Source of the DNA: an uncultured Clostridia bacterium | GTDB taxonomy: Bacteria; Bacillota; Clostridia; Oscillospirales; Acutalibacteraceae | Direction: 5' to 3' | Length of the DNA stretch: 13,234 nucleotides | Assembly (NCBI GenBank): GCA_937916195.1 | Contig: CALFTO010000058.1 | Span: forward strand, 1 to 13,234 | Shown: in pieces, positions 1-6,973 of the stretch | Layout of the letters: the number at the start of each line of letters is the position of its first letter | Numbering within the stretch: the stretch's first letter is position 1 | Translations under genes and position numbers: made by a program | Notes under the pieces: model-generated | Database searches by the model: none | The model's input: the letters and a program-made list of their open reading frames with translations, nothing else | What the model was told of the DNA's origin: nothing

Positions 1-164
1 AAAAATCAATTTAATTGAAGCATTTACTTTGTAGTTTTTGAAGTCTTTTTCTTTGGTTTCTGTGTGGTAAATTTTGCACCTTTTTTACATAGTATCTTTC
101 GGTGAGTTCGGTAATTGAGTGGGTATAGCAATTTGATTACAGGCTAAATCGAAAAAAATCTATA
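1..164. other. Left-edge intergenic DNA, no gene recognised
   Basis: No reading frame with a ribosome binding site is visible on either strand. Minus-strand frames here give only short basic peptides without start signals, possibly the remnant of a degraded gene. The 9-mer CTGTGTGGT at 60-68 recurs in the hairpin arm at 199-207. I see no RNA gene or promoter that I can support. Confidence 0.4.
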
Positions 165-213
165 AAAAACACCACGCAGTAGTCTTTTTCATTGATTACT
201 GTGTGGTGTTTTT
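165..213. terminator. Strong hairpin, probable bidirectional terminator after the alpha-galactosidase gene
   Basis: Two 20-nt arms (165-184 and 194-213) match as an inverted repeat at 18 of 20 positions around a 9-nt loop. Read on the minus strand, the hairpin lies 23 nt past the alpha-galactosidase stop and ends in a run of six T, as an intrinsic terminator should. On the plus strand it is followed by five T. The two imperfect positions are G-U wobbles in plus-strand RNA and A-C mismatches in minus-strand RNA, so the fold is slightly better for a plus-strand transcript. It may serve both directions. Confidence 0.65.
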
Positions 214-236
214 ATGTTTAAATGTAAAAAACTTAA

Positions 237-1556
237 TTAGTGATACTTAGGCAAGTAGTTGCCGTGAGCTACGATTAAATCGTCGACCATTTTCTTTATT
301 GTGTCGATATCGAGTTCGCTGCCTGTATGGGGGTCAAGCATTGCTGCTTGGTAGATATGTTCTTTTTTGCCTGTTACTGCTGCTTCGATTGTAAGTAACT
401 GAACATTGATATTTGTCATATTCATTGCGGCGCATTGAACTGGCAATGCACCAACATGGCAGGGATGAACGCCATAACCATTCACAAGGCAAGGCACTTC
501 AACGCAAGCATTTTCGGGAAGATTTGTGATGAGATGTCCTGTGTTAAGCACATTTCCGCCGATTTGATAAGGCTCACCCGTTACGATTGCTTCCATAATT
601 CTTGAAGCGTATTCCTCTGAACGCTGATGCTCTTTAACACCTTTTTCGAGCATTTCGGCATATTCTTTTTTCCAGCCCTCAATCTGATTTACGCAACGGC
701 GCGGGTATTCGTCAAGCGGAATGTTATATTTTTCAATGAGTTCGGGATATTTACTCTTTATGTAGAACATATTGTACTCTGCATTATGCTCGCTTGACTC
801 GGTGCAGTAATAACCGAAATTCTTGATATAGTCCATTCTTACTTTATCGTCAGCATCGGGTTTAGCCATATATTCGTCAACTCTTGACTTGATTTCGGGG
901 TACAAATCAACGCCGTTTTTATCTTTGATTTCAAGTAACCAAGCCATATGGTTGATACCTGCAATAAGCTCTTTTCTGCCGTCGAGTTTGTCTTCCATAT
1001 TGAGTTTTTTAAGCAACCATTTTGAACAACCCTGAACGCTGTGGCAAAGTCCGACGGTTTTGATTGGTGTGTATCTCTGTATATAGCCTGTAAGCATTGC
1101 CATTGGGTTAACATAATTCAAGAAAAGTGCGTCGGGACAAACCTCTGCCATATCATCTGCAAAGTCTTTCATAACGGGAATTGTGCGGAGTGTACGCATA
1201 ATTCCGCCGATGCCGAGGGTATCGCCGATTGTCTGTCTTAAGCCGTATTTTTTAGGCACTTCAAAGTCGATAATTGTGCAAGGGTCATAAAGGCCGACCT
1301 GAATGGCGTTAACTACAAAATCAGCACCGCGAAGCGCATCTTTTCTGTTCTCTACACCAACATAGCACTCAATTTTACCGTAGCCACCTTTAGCCACTCT
1401 CATTGCTTCAAGAATTGTACGGCTTTCTTCAAGTCTTTCTGCGTCAATATCGTAAAGTGCAAACACGCTGTCGCGAAGTGCTTCTGTACACATACAGTCG
1501 CCGATAACATTTCTTGCAAAAACCGTACTACCCGCACCCATAAATGTAATTTTCAT
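237..1556 (-). CDS. melA: Alpha-galactosidase, glycoside hydrolase family 4
   Basis: 439 residues, the usual length for family GH4, whose members hydrolyse alpha-galactosides such as melibiose and raffinose in the cytoplasm by an NAD- and divalent-metal-dependent redox-elimination mechanism. The N-terminus has the Rossmann motif GAGST (residues 7-11). The conserved NYVNPM segment is at 147-152, and the metal-ligand motif Cys-His-Ser is at 171-173. CHS is the signature that separates MelA-type alpha-galactosidases from the CHE alpha-glucosidases and the phospho-glycosidase subgroups of GH4. A second histidine region, GINHMAW, lies at 200-206. The ATG at 1556 has an AAGGAG ribosome binding site about 9 nt upstream. 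The gene has its own promoter and terminator and appears monocistronic. No transporter or regulator is adjacent. Substrate choice is inferred from the CHS motif. Confidence 0.9.
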   Translation of the reverse strand: MKITFMGAGSTVFARNVIGDCMCTEALRDSVFALYDIDAERLEESRTILEAMRVAKGGYGKIECYVGVENRKDALRGADFVVNAIQVGLYDPCTIIDFEVPKKYGLRQTIGDTLGIGGIMRTLRTIPVMKDFADDMAEVCPDALFLNYVNPMAMLTGYIQRYTPIKTVGLCHSVQGCSKWLLKKLNMEDKLDGRKELIAGINHMAWLLEIKDKNGVDLYPEIKSRVDEYMAKPDADDKVRMDYIKNFGYYCTESSEHNAEYNMFYIKSKYPELIEKYNIPLDEYPRRCVNQIEGWKKEYAEMLEKGVKEHQRSEEYASRIMEAIVTGEPYQIGGNVLNTGHLITNLPENACVEVPCLVNGYGVHPCHVGALPVQCAAMNMTNINVQLLTIEAAVTGKKEHIYQAAMLDPHTGSELDIDTIKKMVDDLIVAHGNYLPKYH

Positions 1557-1588
1557 AATAATTTCTCCTTTTTGCTGACCTTAATTTA

Positions 1589-1617
1589 AATGTATCATTC
1601 AAGTTGGGTTTTGTCAA
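1589..1617 (-). promoter_or_regulatory. Sigma-A-type promoter of the alpha-galactosidase gene
   Basis: On the minus strand a consensus -35 TTGACA (1612-1617) is followed after 17 nt by a weaker -10 TACATT (1589-1594) preceded by an extended -10 TG. The -35 lies immediately beyond the T-run of the clpC terminator, so the gene starts a new transcription unit. No operator or cre site is evident. Confidence 0.6.
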
Positions 1618-1647
1618 TAAAAAAGGGCGAGAACTGCGCCTCGCCCT
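1618..1647 (-). terminator. Intrinsic terminator of the ctsR-clpC operon
   Basis: A perfect 8-bp GC-rich stem, AGGGCGAG (1624-1631) with CTCGCCCT (1640-1647), closes an 8-nt loop. On the minus strand it is followed directly by six T. It sits 14 nt past the clpC stop codon. Confidence 0.85.
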
Positions 1648-1661
1648 AATTTTAGATTTGA

Positions 1662-4091
1662 TTATTCAAACTTCAATTGTCCGTTATCATCACAAGAGCA
1701 AGTGTATTCTTTGCCCTTTTCGATGGTTTTATCAAGGATTTTTTCTGACAATACATCTTCGATTTTGGTCTGGATTGTGCGTTTTAACGGTCTTGCGCCA
1801 TAGACCTTGTCGAAGCCCGCCTTTGCAACGAAATCTGTTACCGTTTCATCAAAAGTCATCTTGATTTCAATGTCTGCCATTCGTTTTTCAAGATTTTTAA
1901 GAAGATTTTTCGCAATTTGCTTGATATCTTCTTCGGTAAGTCTGTTGAAAACGATAATATCGTCAACACGGTTTAAGAATTCGGGACGGAAGGTATTTTT
2001 GAGTTCGCCCATAACCGCCTCTTTAATTCTTTCTTGCGAGGCAGTATTGCTGTTTTCGGTAAATCCGAATGAAGTTTTTTCTTCGGTAATCATACGCGCA
2101 CCCACATTTGAGGTCATTATGATTACGCAGTTTTTGAAATCTACTCTGCGACCCTGTGAATCGGTTAAAATACCGTCATCGAGGATTTGCAACAGCATAT
2201 TGAAAACGTCAGGGTGTGCCTTTTCAATCTCATCAAAAAGCACTACCGAATACGGCTTTCTGCGGATTTTTTCTGTAAGCTGACCGCCCTCGTCAAAGCC
2301 CACATAACCGGGTGGTGAGCCGATAAGCTTTGAAACGGTGTGCTTTTCCATAAATTCGGACATATCAAGCCTAATCATAGCATTTTCGTCGCCGAACATT
2401 GCTTCTGCCAACGCCTTTGTAACCTCGGTTTTACCCACGCCCGTAGGTCCGCTGAAAATAAACGAGCCGATTGGTCGCTTGGGGTCTTTAAGCCCTGCTC
2501 TACCGCGTCGGATTGCCCTTGCGATTGCCGAAACTGCCGTATTCTGCCCAACAATTCTCTTGTGAAGCTCGTCTTCCATTTTAAGAAGTCTTTCGCTTTC
2601 TTGTTCGGTCATCTGTGTTACGGGCACACCGGTCCAGTTTGACACGATTTCGGCGATTTCTTGCTCAGTTACGGCTAAATCGCGGTTAGTGTCTGCTGAC
2701 TGCCATTTTGCTTTTTCGGTGTTATATTTCTGCTGAAGCTCTTTTTCTTCGTCACGAAGCGCGGCGGCACGTTCAAAATTCTGCTGATTTACTGCCATTT
2801 CTTTTTCTGCTGAAAGCTGTTGAATTTTCGCTTCAAGCTCTTTGATTTCGGGCGGAGCAGTATATGATTTCAATCTTACCTTTGATGCAGCTTCGTCAAT
2901 CAAATCAATCGCCTTGTCGGGTAAAAACCTATCACCGATATATCGAGTTGAGAGTGTTACTGCACTTTTGATTGCCTCGTCAGTGATTTTTACCTTGTGA
3001 TGAGCCTCATATTTATCGCGGATACCTTTGAGAATTTCAATTGCATCTTCAACACTCGGCTCGCCCACTTTTACGGGCTGAAAACGGCGTTCAAGGGCAG
3101 CATCCTTTTCAATATTTTTACGATATTCGTCAATAGTTGTTGCACCGATTACCTGTAAATCTCCGCGGGCAAGTGAGGGCTTTAAGATATTAGCCGCATC
3201 AACTGCACCCTCGGCACTGCCCGTGCCGATAAGAGTGTGCACCTCGTCAATAAAAAGGATAATATCGTTTGAATTTTTAACTTCTTCAATAATACCCTTT
3301 ATTCGCTCTTCAAAGTCACCGCGGTATTTTGTGCCCGCCACCATACCTGTCAAATCAAGGGAAATTATTCTTTTGTCTGCTAACAATTCAGGCACTTGAC
3401 CGTTGGCGATGCGAAGTGCCAAGCCCTCTGCGATTGCGGTTTTGCCCACGCCGGGCTCACCGATTAAGCAGGGGTTATTTTTAGTTCTTCGGCTTAAAAT
3501 TTGAATTACTCGCTGAATTTCATTTTCACGACCTATTACGGGGTCAATTTTGTTTTCTTTCGCCAAGGCGGTCAAATCACGCGAGAATTTTGCAAGCACG
3601 CTTTTGTCATTCTTTTGATTTTCCTTACCGTATTTATTGTTACTGTTTTTATTTCCGCTGACGGAATTTGCTAATTCTTTTAAAAGTGATTGTGGGCTTA
3701 CACCCGCAAGATTTAAAAGCTCACAGGCAAAACCGTTACCCTCACGGCAGATTGAAATTAGCAAGTGCTCAGTACCCGCAAGGCTCTGCTTCATAGATGT
3801 GCTCATTACAATTGCGCCCTCGATAATGTGCTTACTGCGGGGTGTGAAATCGGCGGGCTGTAATTCTGTTGGCATACCCGCGCCAACCTGCGAACGTAAA
3901 AGCTCGTAAATTTTCTTGTAGGTCAAGCCCTTTGCAGTGAGAATTTTACCTGCAACGGAATCTGTGCTGTCTAAAAGTCCCAACAAAATATGTTCACTGC
4001 CGATGTATGTGTGACCTAAATCCTCGGCAACCTCAACCGCTTTGTTGAGCGCCATATTTGCCTTTTCTGTAAAGCCTGTAAAGTTGTACAT
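1662..4091 (-). CDS. clpC: ATP-dependent Clp protease ATPase subunit ClpC
   Basis: 809 residues, full length for ClpC, the AAA+ unfoldase that feeds substrates, including arginine-phosphorylated proteins marked by McsB, to ClpP. Residues 1-145 form the double Clp N-domain. AAA1 has Walker A GEPGVGKT at 211-218 and Walker B ILFIDE at 278-283. The middle domain carries a UVR motif (about 420-457), typical of ClpC and absent from ClpA. AAA2 has Walker A GPTGVGKT at 548-555, pore loop GYVG at 595-598 and Walker B VVLFDE at 616-621. The FGF near 675-677 lies where ClpP-binding loops occur. The C-terminal GARPLKR (765-771) is present. The ATG at 4091 follows an AGAGGTGA ribosome binding site. It is the last gene of the CtsR operon, separated from mcsB by an inserted four-helix-bundle gene, and followed by an intrinsic terminator. 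clpP is not in the window. Confidence 0.97.
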   Translation of the reverse strand: MYNFTGFTEKANMALNKAVEVAEDLGHTYIGSEHILLGLLDSTDSVAGKILTAKGLTYKKIYELLRSQVGAGMPTELQPADFTPRSKHIIEGAIVMSTSMKQSLAGTEHLLISICREGNGFACELLNLAGVSPQSLLKELANSVSGNKNSNNKYGKENQKNDKSVLAKFSRDLTALAKENKIDPVIGRENEIQRVIQILSRRTKNNPCLIGEPGVGKTAIAEGLALRIANGQVPELLADKRIISLDLTGMVAGTKYRGDFEERIKGIIEEVKNSNDIILFIDEVHTLIGTGSAEGAVDAANILKPSLARGDLQVIGATTIDEYRKNIEKDAALERRFQPVKVGEPSVEDAIEILKGIRDKYEAHHKVKITDEAIKSAVTLSTRYIGDRFLPDKAIDLIDEAASKVRLKSYTAPPEIKELEAKIQQLSAEKEMAVNQQNFERAAALRDEEKELQQKYNTEKAKWQSADTNRDLAVTEQEIAEIVSNWTGVPVTQMTEQESERLLKMEDELHKRIVGQNTAVSAIARAIRRGRAGLKDPKRPIGSFIFSGPTGVGKTEVTKALAEAMFGDENAMIRLDMSEFMEKHTVSKLIGSPPGYVGFDEGGQLTEKIRRKPYSVVLFDEIEKAHPDVFNMLLQILDDGILTDSQGRRVDFKNCVIIMTSNVGARMITEEKTSFGFTENSNTASQERIKEAVMGELKNTFRPEFLNRVDDIIVFNRLTEEDIKQIAKNLLKNLEKRMADIEIKMTFDETVTDFVAKAGFDKVYGARPLKRTIQTKIEDVLSEKILDKTIEKGKEYTCSCDDNGQLKFE

Positions 4092-4112
4092 AATATCACC
4101 TCTCTAAAGTGT

Positions 4113-4169
4113 AAAGTGTAAAACGCAAAACGCAAAATGAAGGGTCTGCGACGCAATTTGAAAATAAAA
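4113..4169 (+). repeat. Interspersed repeat copy A (left end of the four-helix-bundle element)
   Basis: An A-rich arm with tandem AAAACGCAAAACGCAAAATGA is followed by the core GGGTCTGCGACGC (4142-4154) and then AATTTGAAAATAAAA. The same order (A-rich arm, core, AATT-x-AAAA) occurs at 9589-9666 and 13082-13159 in the same orientation. Part of the arm, AAAACGCAAAATGAAGGG (4127-4144), is repeated inverted at 4534-4550. Confidence 0.6.
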
Positions 4170-4526
4170 CTATTTCATTTGACTTTGTTGCGTTGTTTTG
4201 CATATTGATGTTAGTAATGCAATTATTTCTTTTATATCGTTTTCAATCGAATTGAATTCTTTTTCTGTCATATAGTCTGTTGCATACAATAATCGCAACC
4301 AATAGTATGTTTCTTTTGCCTCTTTCAGAGCTATGCTCATTTTAGCATAAAAATCAGCCTTTGACTGTCCTTGCTCGCCTTCGGATACATTAGCACCAAT
4401 GCTTGTTCCGCTTTTCAAAAGTTGTTTGGATATTGTATACTCTTTCTTTTCAGCCGTTAGATGTTTATACAAATTCACAATTCTAACTGCAAACTCAAAG
4501 CTTTTATTTTCAACAATGCTTTCCAT
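4170..4526 (-). CDS. Four-helix-bundle protein (23S rRNA intervening-sequence / S23 family)
   Basis: 118 residues, the usual length of the family. The diagnostic central stretch runs from SGTSIGANVSEG (39-50) through KADFYAKMSIALKEAKE (56-72) to YYWLRLL (74-80). The protein is nearly all helical, with no signal peptide or membrane segment. Relatives are encoded in intervening sequences of 23S rRNA and resemble the Avd accessory protein of diversity-generating retroelements; the cellular role is unknown. The ATG at 4526 has a poor ribosome binding site (GAGGGTGG, 4 nt away). The gene lies in the same orientation between mcsB and clpC, so it is probably carried on the stress-operon transcript. 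It is not part of the usual ctsR-mcsA-mcsB-clpC operon and is flanked by inverted repeats, which suggests insertion. No reverse transcriptase or variable repeat is nearby, so a retroelement is not supported. Confidence 0.88.
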   Translation of the reverse strand: MESIVENKSFEFAVRIVNLYKHLTAEKKEYTISKQLLKSGTSIGANVSEGEQGQSKADFYAKMSIALKEAKETYYWLRLLYATDYMTEKEFNSIENDIKEIIALLTSICKTTQQSQMK

Positions 4527-4533
4527 AAAACCA

Positions 4534-4570
4534 CCCTCACTTTGCGTTTTCCATTTTGCGTTATGCGTTT
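4534..4570 (-). repeat. Inverted right arm of the four-helix-bundle element
   Basis: On the minus strand this reads as A-rich AACGCAAAATG units ending AAAACGCAAAGTGAGGG (4534-4550), the near-exact inverse of AAAACGCAAAATGAAGGG at 4127-4144 (one substitution and one extra A). The arm overlaps the mcsB stop codon at 4561-4563 and leaves the McsB reading frame complete. Confidence 0.6.
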
Positions 4571-5571
4571 AATTTTTTTCTTACTTCTGTTGCACGTACT
4601 TTATCTCTTTCTTGCGTTGGAAGTCTTTGACCTGCGCGGGCGTTGATTGTGGCGGGTTGCATTGACACCATAAGCTCATTCACAGTTTCAAGGGGGACAT
4701 TTATTTTGCCCGAAACTGAGCCAAGACGCACAAGTGACAAGTTTTCCATAAGCTCTTTAGTATTAAGAAGTCTTGCCCATTTGAGAATTCCGTATGCTCT
4801 GTAAATTCTGTCTTCTGTTACGGGGTCTTTGAGTAATTCTTCACGGGCAGTTCTCTCTTGAGCGCAAAGCTGAAGTGTGATTGCTTTTAAGTTTTTGATT
4901 GCGAATTCCTCTGAAATGCCAAGGGTAATCTGATTGCTCAACTGATACATATCGCCAACTGCATTTGTACCCTCGCCGTATGCACCGCGGAATGTAAGAC
5001 CTAACTTTGATACGGTATTTATAAGCTTGTGAATTTGTCCGCTAACGGTGAGTGCGGGAAGATGAAGCATAACTGAAGCACGCATACCTGTGCCCAAATT
5101 TGTGGGGCATTGGGTAAGATAGCCGATACGCTCATCAAATGCAAAGTTGAATTTTTCACCAAGAATATTATCGAGCTCGTCTGCAACCGCATAAGCCTCG
5201 TCAAGTGCGAAACCCGACTTCATAACCTGAACTCTGATGTGGTCCTCTTCACAAAGCATAATGCTTATATCCTCTTCGGGAGAAATGAGCAGTGCTCTGC
5301 CGTCGGCATCGGAAGCGAATTCGGGGCTTATAATATGACGTTCTGCCATTGAGGCTGCTTCAAAGCGGGCAAGAGTTTTCATTTCTTTGAAATCTAACCC
5401 AAATTTATTATTGCCCTCGACTGCCTCTTTAATCAGCATATTCAGTTCGGTACGGCTTTTAGTATTTAATTTGTTGGGGAAAGGATATTCTGCGATATTT
5501 CTTGCCAAGCGAATTCTTGTGCTTACAACAATGTCACTCTGCTCGCCTGCGCCGATGTACCATTTACTCAT
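4561..5571 (-). CDS. mcsB: Protein arginine kinase McsB
   Basis: 336 residues, slightly shorter than the roughly 360 of Bacillus McsB. It phosphorylates arginines on misfolded or target proteins, including CtsR, marking them for ClpC-ClpP. The phosphagen-kinase fold is evident: STRIRLARN at 17-25, EEDHIRVQ at 108-115, the active-site segment CPTNLGTG at 155-162, and the RGAYGEG loop at 195-201. The C-terminal RDKVRA (about 325-330) fits the RDXXRA phosphoarginine-binding motif through which McsB is allosterically controlled. The ATG at 5571 follows a GGAGGG ribosome binding site, and the first codons overlap the end of mcsA by 8 nt, so translation is coupled. McsA, next door, is its activator. 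The stop codon lies inside an A-rich repeat arm. Confidence 0.96.
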   Translation of the reverse strand: MSKWYIGAGEQSDIVVSTRIRLARNIAEYPFPNKLNTKSRTELNMLIKEAVEGNNKFGLDFKEMKTLARFEAASMAERHIISPEFASDADGRALLISPEEDISIMLCEEDHIRVQVMKSGFALDEAYAVADELDNILGEKFNFAFDERIGYLTQCPTNLGTGMRASVMLHLPALTVSGQIHKLINTVSKLGLTFRGAYGEGTNAVGDMYQLSNQITLGISEEFAIKNLKAITLQLCAQERTAREELLKDPVTEDRIYRAYGILKWARLLNTKELMENLSLVRLGSVSGKINVPLETVNELMVSMQPATINARAGQRLPTQERDKVRATEVRKKLNA

Positions 5572-6073
5572 TTTTGCCGCCCTCCTTCATTGCGTTGATT
5601 TTATCGCGAAGCTCTGCCGCTTTTTCAAAATTCTGACTGTCGATTGCCTCTTTAAGCTCGGTTTCAAGGCGGATTAAGCTGTCGGCAGGGCTTGTGTTTT
5701 CAGCCTGACGGATACCCGGCACTTTACCCTCGTGTCGAGTTTTACCGTGAATTCTCTGGAGTGAGGGTAAAAGCTTATCATAGAAGGTACGGTAACAATC
5801 AGCACAGCCTAATTTTCCGCTGTTTACAATATCATTAAAGGTGTTTCCACACTTTTCGCAACGGATTGCGCGAGTGCTCAAAGCACTTTTTGCAGGCTCA
5901 CCGAAAAATGAGCCGAGCAAGTCGCTAAAGGTATTGCCGAAGCCTCCGAAAACGTCTGTGTAACCTAATGCGCGGGCACAATCTGAACAAAGGTGAGCCT
6001 CTGCCGCCTCGCCATTTACAATTCTTTTCACGTGAGTTGTGGCGTCGTATTTACCACAGTTCTGACATAACAT
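5564..6073 (-). CDS. mcsA: McsA, zinc-binding activator of McsB
   Basis: 169 residues. Four CxxC pairs are intact (Cys 3/6, 29/32, 72/75, 90/93), giving two zinc-ribbon units, followed by the conserved LQRIHGKTRHEGKVP stretch (105-119) and a C-terminal UVR coiled-coil motif (about 133-165). In Firmicutes, McsA binds and stimulates the McsB arginine kinase and modulates CtsR. The UVR motif matches the one in the ClpC middle domain. The gene lies 21 nt after ctsR and overlaps mcsB by 8 nt. The ATG at 6073 has an AAGGAG-type ribosome binding site. Confidence 0.94.
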   Translation of the reverse strand: MLCQNCGKYDATTHVKRIVNGEAAEAHLCSDCARALGYTDVFGGFGNTFSDLLGSFFGEPAKSALSTRAIRCEKCGNTFNDIVNSGKLGCADCYRTFYDKLLPSLQRIHGKTRHEGKVPGIRQAENTSPADSLIRLETELKEAIDSQNFEKAAELRDKINAMKEGGKNE

Positions 6074-6094
6074 AAAACAACACTCCTTACAAAA

Positions 6095-6541
6095 TTACAT
6101 TATATTTAAAATCATTTGTTTGAAAATTGATGCACGAAGAATGTCTGCGTATTCGCGGGGTATTTCGCGGTAAGCATTTCCCGTTATTGCTGATAAAAGT
6201 ATTTTTGCCGTTTTTTCGTCGGCAATATCACGCTCATAAAGATTTTTTATATGTGCACGTGCTGTGTTTTCGTCAAGGCTACCGCCGATTGAATTCACAA
6301 GGTGCATTTTAAGTGAATGCGGGTCATAGGTGGCTCGTGTAATTCTGATGTAGCCTCCCCCACCGCGACGGCTTTCTACAATGTAGCCGTGCTCGGGAGT
6401 AAAGCGTGACGAAATAACATAGTTTATCTGACTTGGCACGCAACCGATTTTTTGTGCCAGCTCATTTCGTTGAATTTCTGTATAGCCGTCGTTTTCGAGC
6501 ATATCAGAAATCATAGACGCGATTATATTGCTTATATTCAT
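6095..6541 (-). CDS. ctsR: CtsR, class III stress gene repressor
   Basis: 148 residues, standard for CtsR. The N-terminal winged helix-turn-helix (about 1-70) includes the conserved RNELAQKIGCVPSQINYVI segment and the glycine-rich wing SRRGGGGYIRI (57-67) that contacts DNA and senses heat. The C-terminal helical domain mediates dimerisation. It represses its own operon under normal growth by binding tandem RGTCAAA heptads; two such operators surround the promoter at 6593-6620. It is inactivated by heat or by the McsA/McsB system. The ATG at 6541 has AAGGAG 8-9 nt upstream. First gene of the operon. Confidence 0.96.
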   Translation of the reverse strand: MNISNIIASMISDMLENDGYTEIQRNELAQKIGCVPSQINYVISSRFTPEHGYIVESRRGGGGYIRITRATYDPHSLKMHLVNSIGGSLDENTARAHIKNLYERDIADEKTAKILLSAITGNAYREIPREYADILRASIFKQMILNIM

Positions 6542-6563
6542 ATAGCCAACTCCTTTTTTTGAC

Positions 6564-6580
6564 TTTGACTTTCTTTGACT
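6564..6580 (-). promoter_or_regulatory. CtsR operator, promoter-downstream site
   Basis: On the minus strand it reads AGTCAAA-GAA-AGTCAAA, a full match to the CtsR consensus RGTCAAANANRGTCAAA. A third heptad overlaps at 6558-6564. It lies just after the predicted transcription start (about 6586), within the 5' leader, where a bound repressor would block elongation or open-complex formation. Confidence 0.85.
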
Positions 6581-6592
6581 TTTACAATTATA

Positions 6593-6620
6593 ATTATAGA
6601 CCTTATTTTTGCTTTGTCAA
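6593..6620 (-). promoter_or_regulatory. Promoter of the ctsR-mcsAB-clpC operon
   Basis: Perfect sigma-A hexamers on the minus strand: -35 TTGACA at 6615-6620 and -10 TATAAT at 6593-6598, spacing 16 nt. CtsR operators lie immediately on either side. Confidence 0.88.
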
Positions 6621-6637
6621 GGTCAAATAAGGTCAAA
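6621..6637 (+). promoter_or_regulatory. CtsR operator, promoter-upstream site
   Basis: On the plus strand it reads GGTCAAA-TAA-GGTCAAA, a full match to the CtsR consensus, directly abutting the -35 hexamer. It is in the opposite orientation to the downstream operator. A partial further heptad (TTGTCAA) overlaps the -35. Confidence 0.88.
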
Positions 6638-6685
6638 TTTTAATTGTTTACAATTTTTTAATATTTTACAAGAGATATTAACCGT

Positions 6686-6811
6686 TCTAAAATTTATAGC
6701 CGACCACTCTAAAATTTATAGCCGACCACTCTAAAATTTATAGCCGACCACTCTAAAATTTATAGCCGACCATTCTAAAATTCAGAATCGACCACTCTAA
6801 AAATTGAAACC
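6686..6811 (+). repeat. Iteron-like array: five 22-bp direct repeats plus a partial sixth
   Basis: Units start at 6686, 6708, 6730, 6752 and 6774. Each begins TCTAAAATTT and ends CGACCAC. The first three are identical, the fourth differs by one base, the fifth by four, and a partial sixth (from 6796) keeps only TCTAAAA and nearby bases. The 22-bp period is about two helical turns and falls in the size range of plasmid iterons. The array lies between the CtsR promoter and a RepA_N-type gene, next to an A/T-only tract. It could be an origin or an operator for the initiator-like protein. It is not a CRISPR because there are no spacers. Confidence 0.9.
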
Positions 6812-6854
6812 AATAAATAATAATATAAATAATAAATATAATTAATATATAAAA
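6812..6854. other. 43-bp A/T-only tract, possible DNA unwinding element and promoter
   Basis: Every base from 6812 to 6854 is A or T. The tract directly follows the iteron-like array, the position of the unwinding element in iteron origins. It contains a perfect TATAAT (6837-6842) that could be the -10 of the downstream plus-strand gene, though no good -35 lies at the right distance. I found no DnaA box consensus nearby. Confidence 0.45.
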
Positions 6855-6920
6855 GACGAAAAATATTTTCAAAAATCCAAATGTAAATGTTTTGTTAAAT
6901 ATTCGGCAGTTTTATAAAAA

Positions 6921-6973
6921 TGTCTCACTTTTTGCGGGACAAATCTCCCATTCCGCACTATATATGGGAGGTG
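6921..6973 (+). promoter_or_regulatory. Leader hairpins that can sequester the ribosome binding site of the RepA_N-like gene
   Basis: A 7-bp perfect inverted repeat, CTCCCAT (6945-6951) with ATGGGAG (6964-6970), would pair most of the only good Shine-Dalgarno sequence, GGGAGGTG (6966-6973), across a 12-nt loop. Just upstream, TGTCTC (6921-6926) can pair with GGGACA (6936-6941). A 20-codon open frame (6920-6982) runs through both stems and ends inside the start region of the downstream gene. Confidence 0.45.

Larger units (their letters stand above)
4113..4570. mobile_element. Putative small element: inverted arms enclosing a four-helix-bundle gene
   Basis: The left arm plus core (4113-4169) and the inverted right arm (4534-4570) enclose a single gene within the otherwise conserved mcsB-clpC junction. 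The short repeats at 9589 and 13082 have the same left arm, core and inverted right arm but no gene in between, as if they were emptied or non-autonomous copies. There is no transposase, and I did not find a clear target-site duplication, so mobility is inferred. Four-helix-bundle proteins of this family are known from intervening sequences in bacterial 23S rRNA, which also have complementary ends. Confidence 0.45.

Noticed and set aside
1..164. Minus-strand basic peptide frames that might be the end of a gene
   Set aside because: Short, without a ribosome binding site or recognisable motif, and interrupted by stops.
1807..3909. Several open frames on the plus strand opposite clpC
   Set aside because: They are antisense shadows of clpC with no ribosome binding sites or recognisable protein features.
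4170..4526. Diversity-generating retroelement, because the protein resembles Avd
   Set aside because: No reverse transcriptase, template repeat or variable repeat occurs in the window.
6686..6811. Regular repeats resembling a CRISPR array
   Set aside because: The 22-bp units are directly contiguous with no spacers, and no cas genes are present.
6812..6880. DnaA boxes beside the iteron-like array
   Set aside because: No good match to TTATNCACA was found on either strand by eye.
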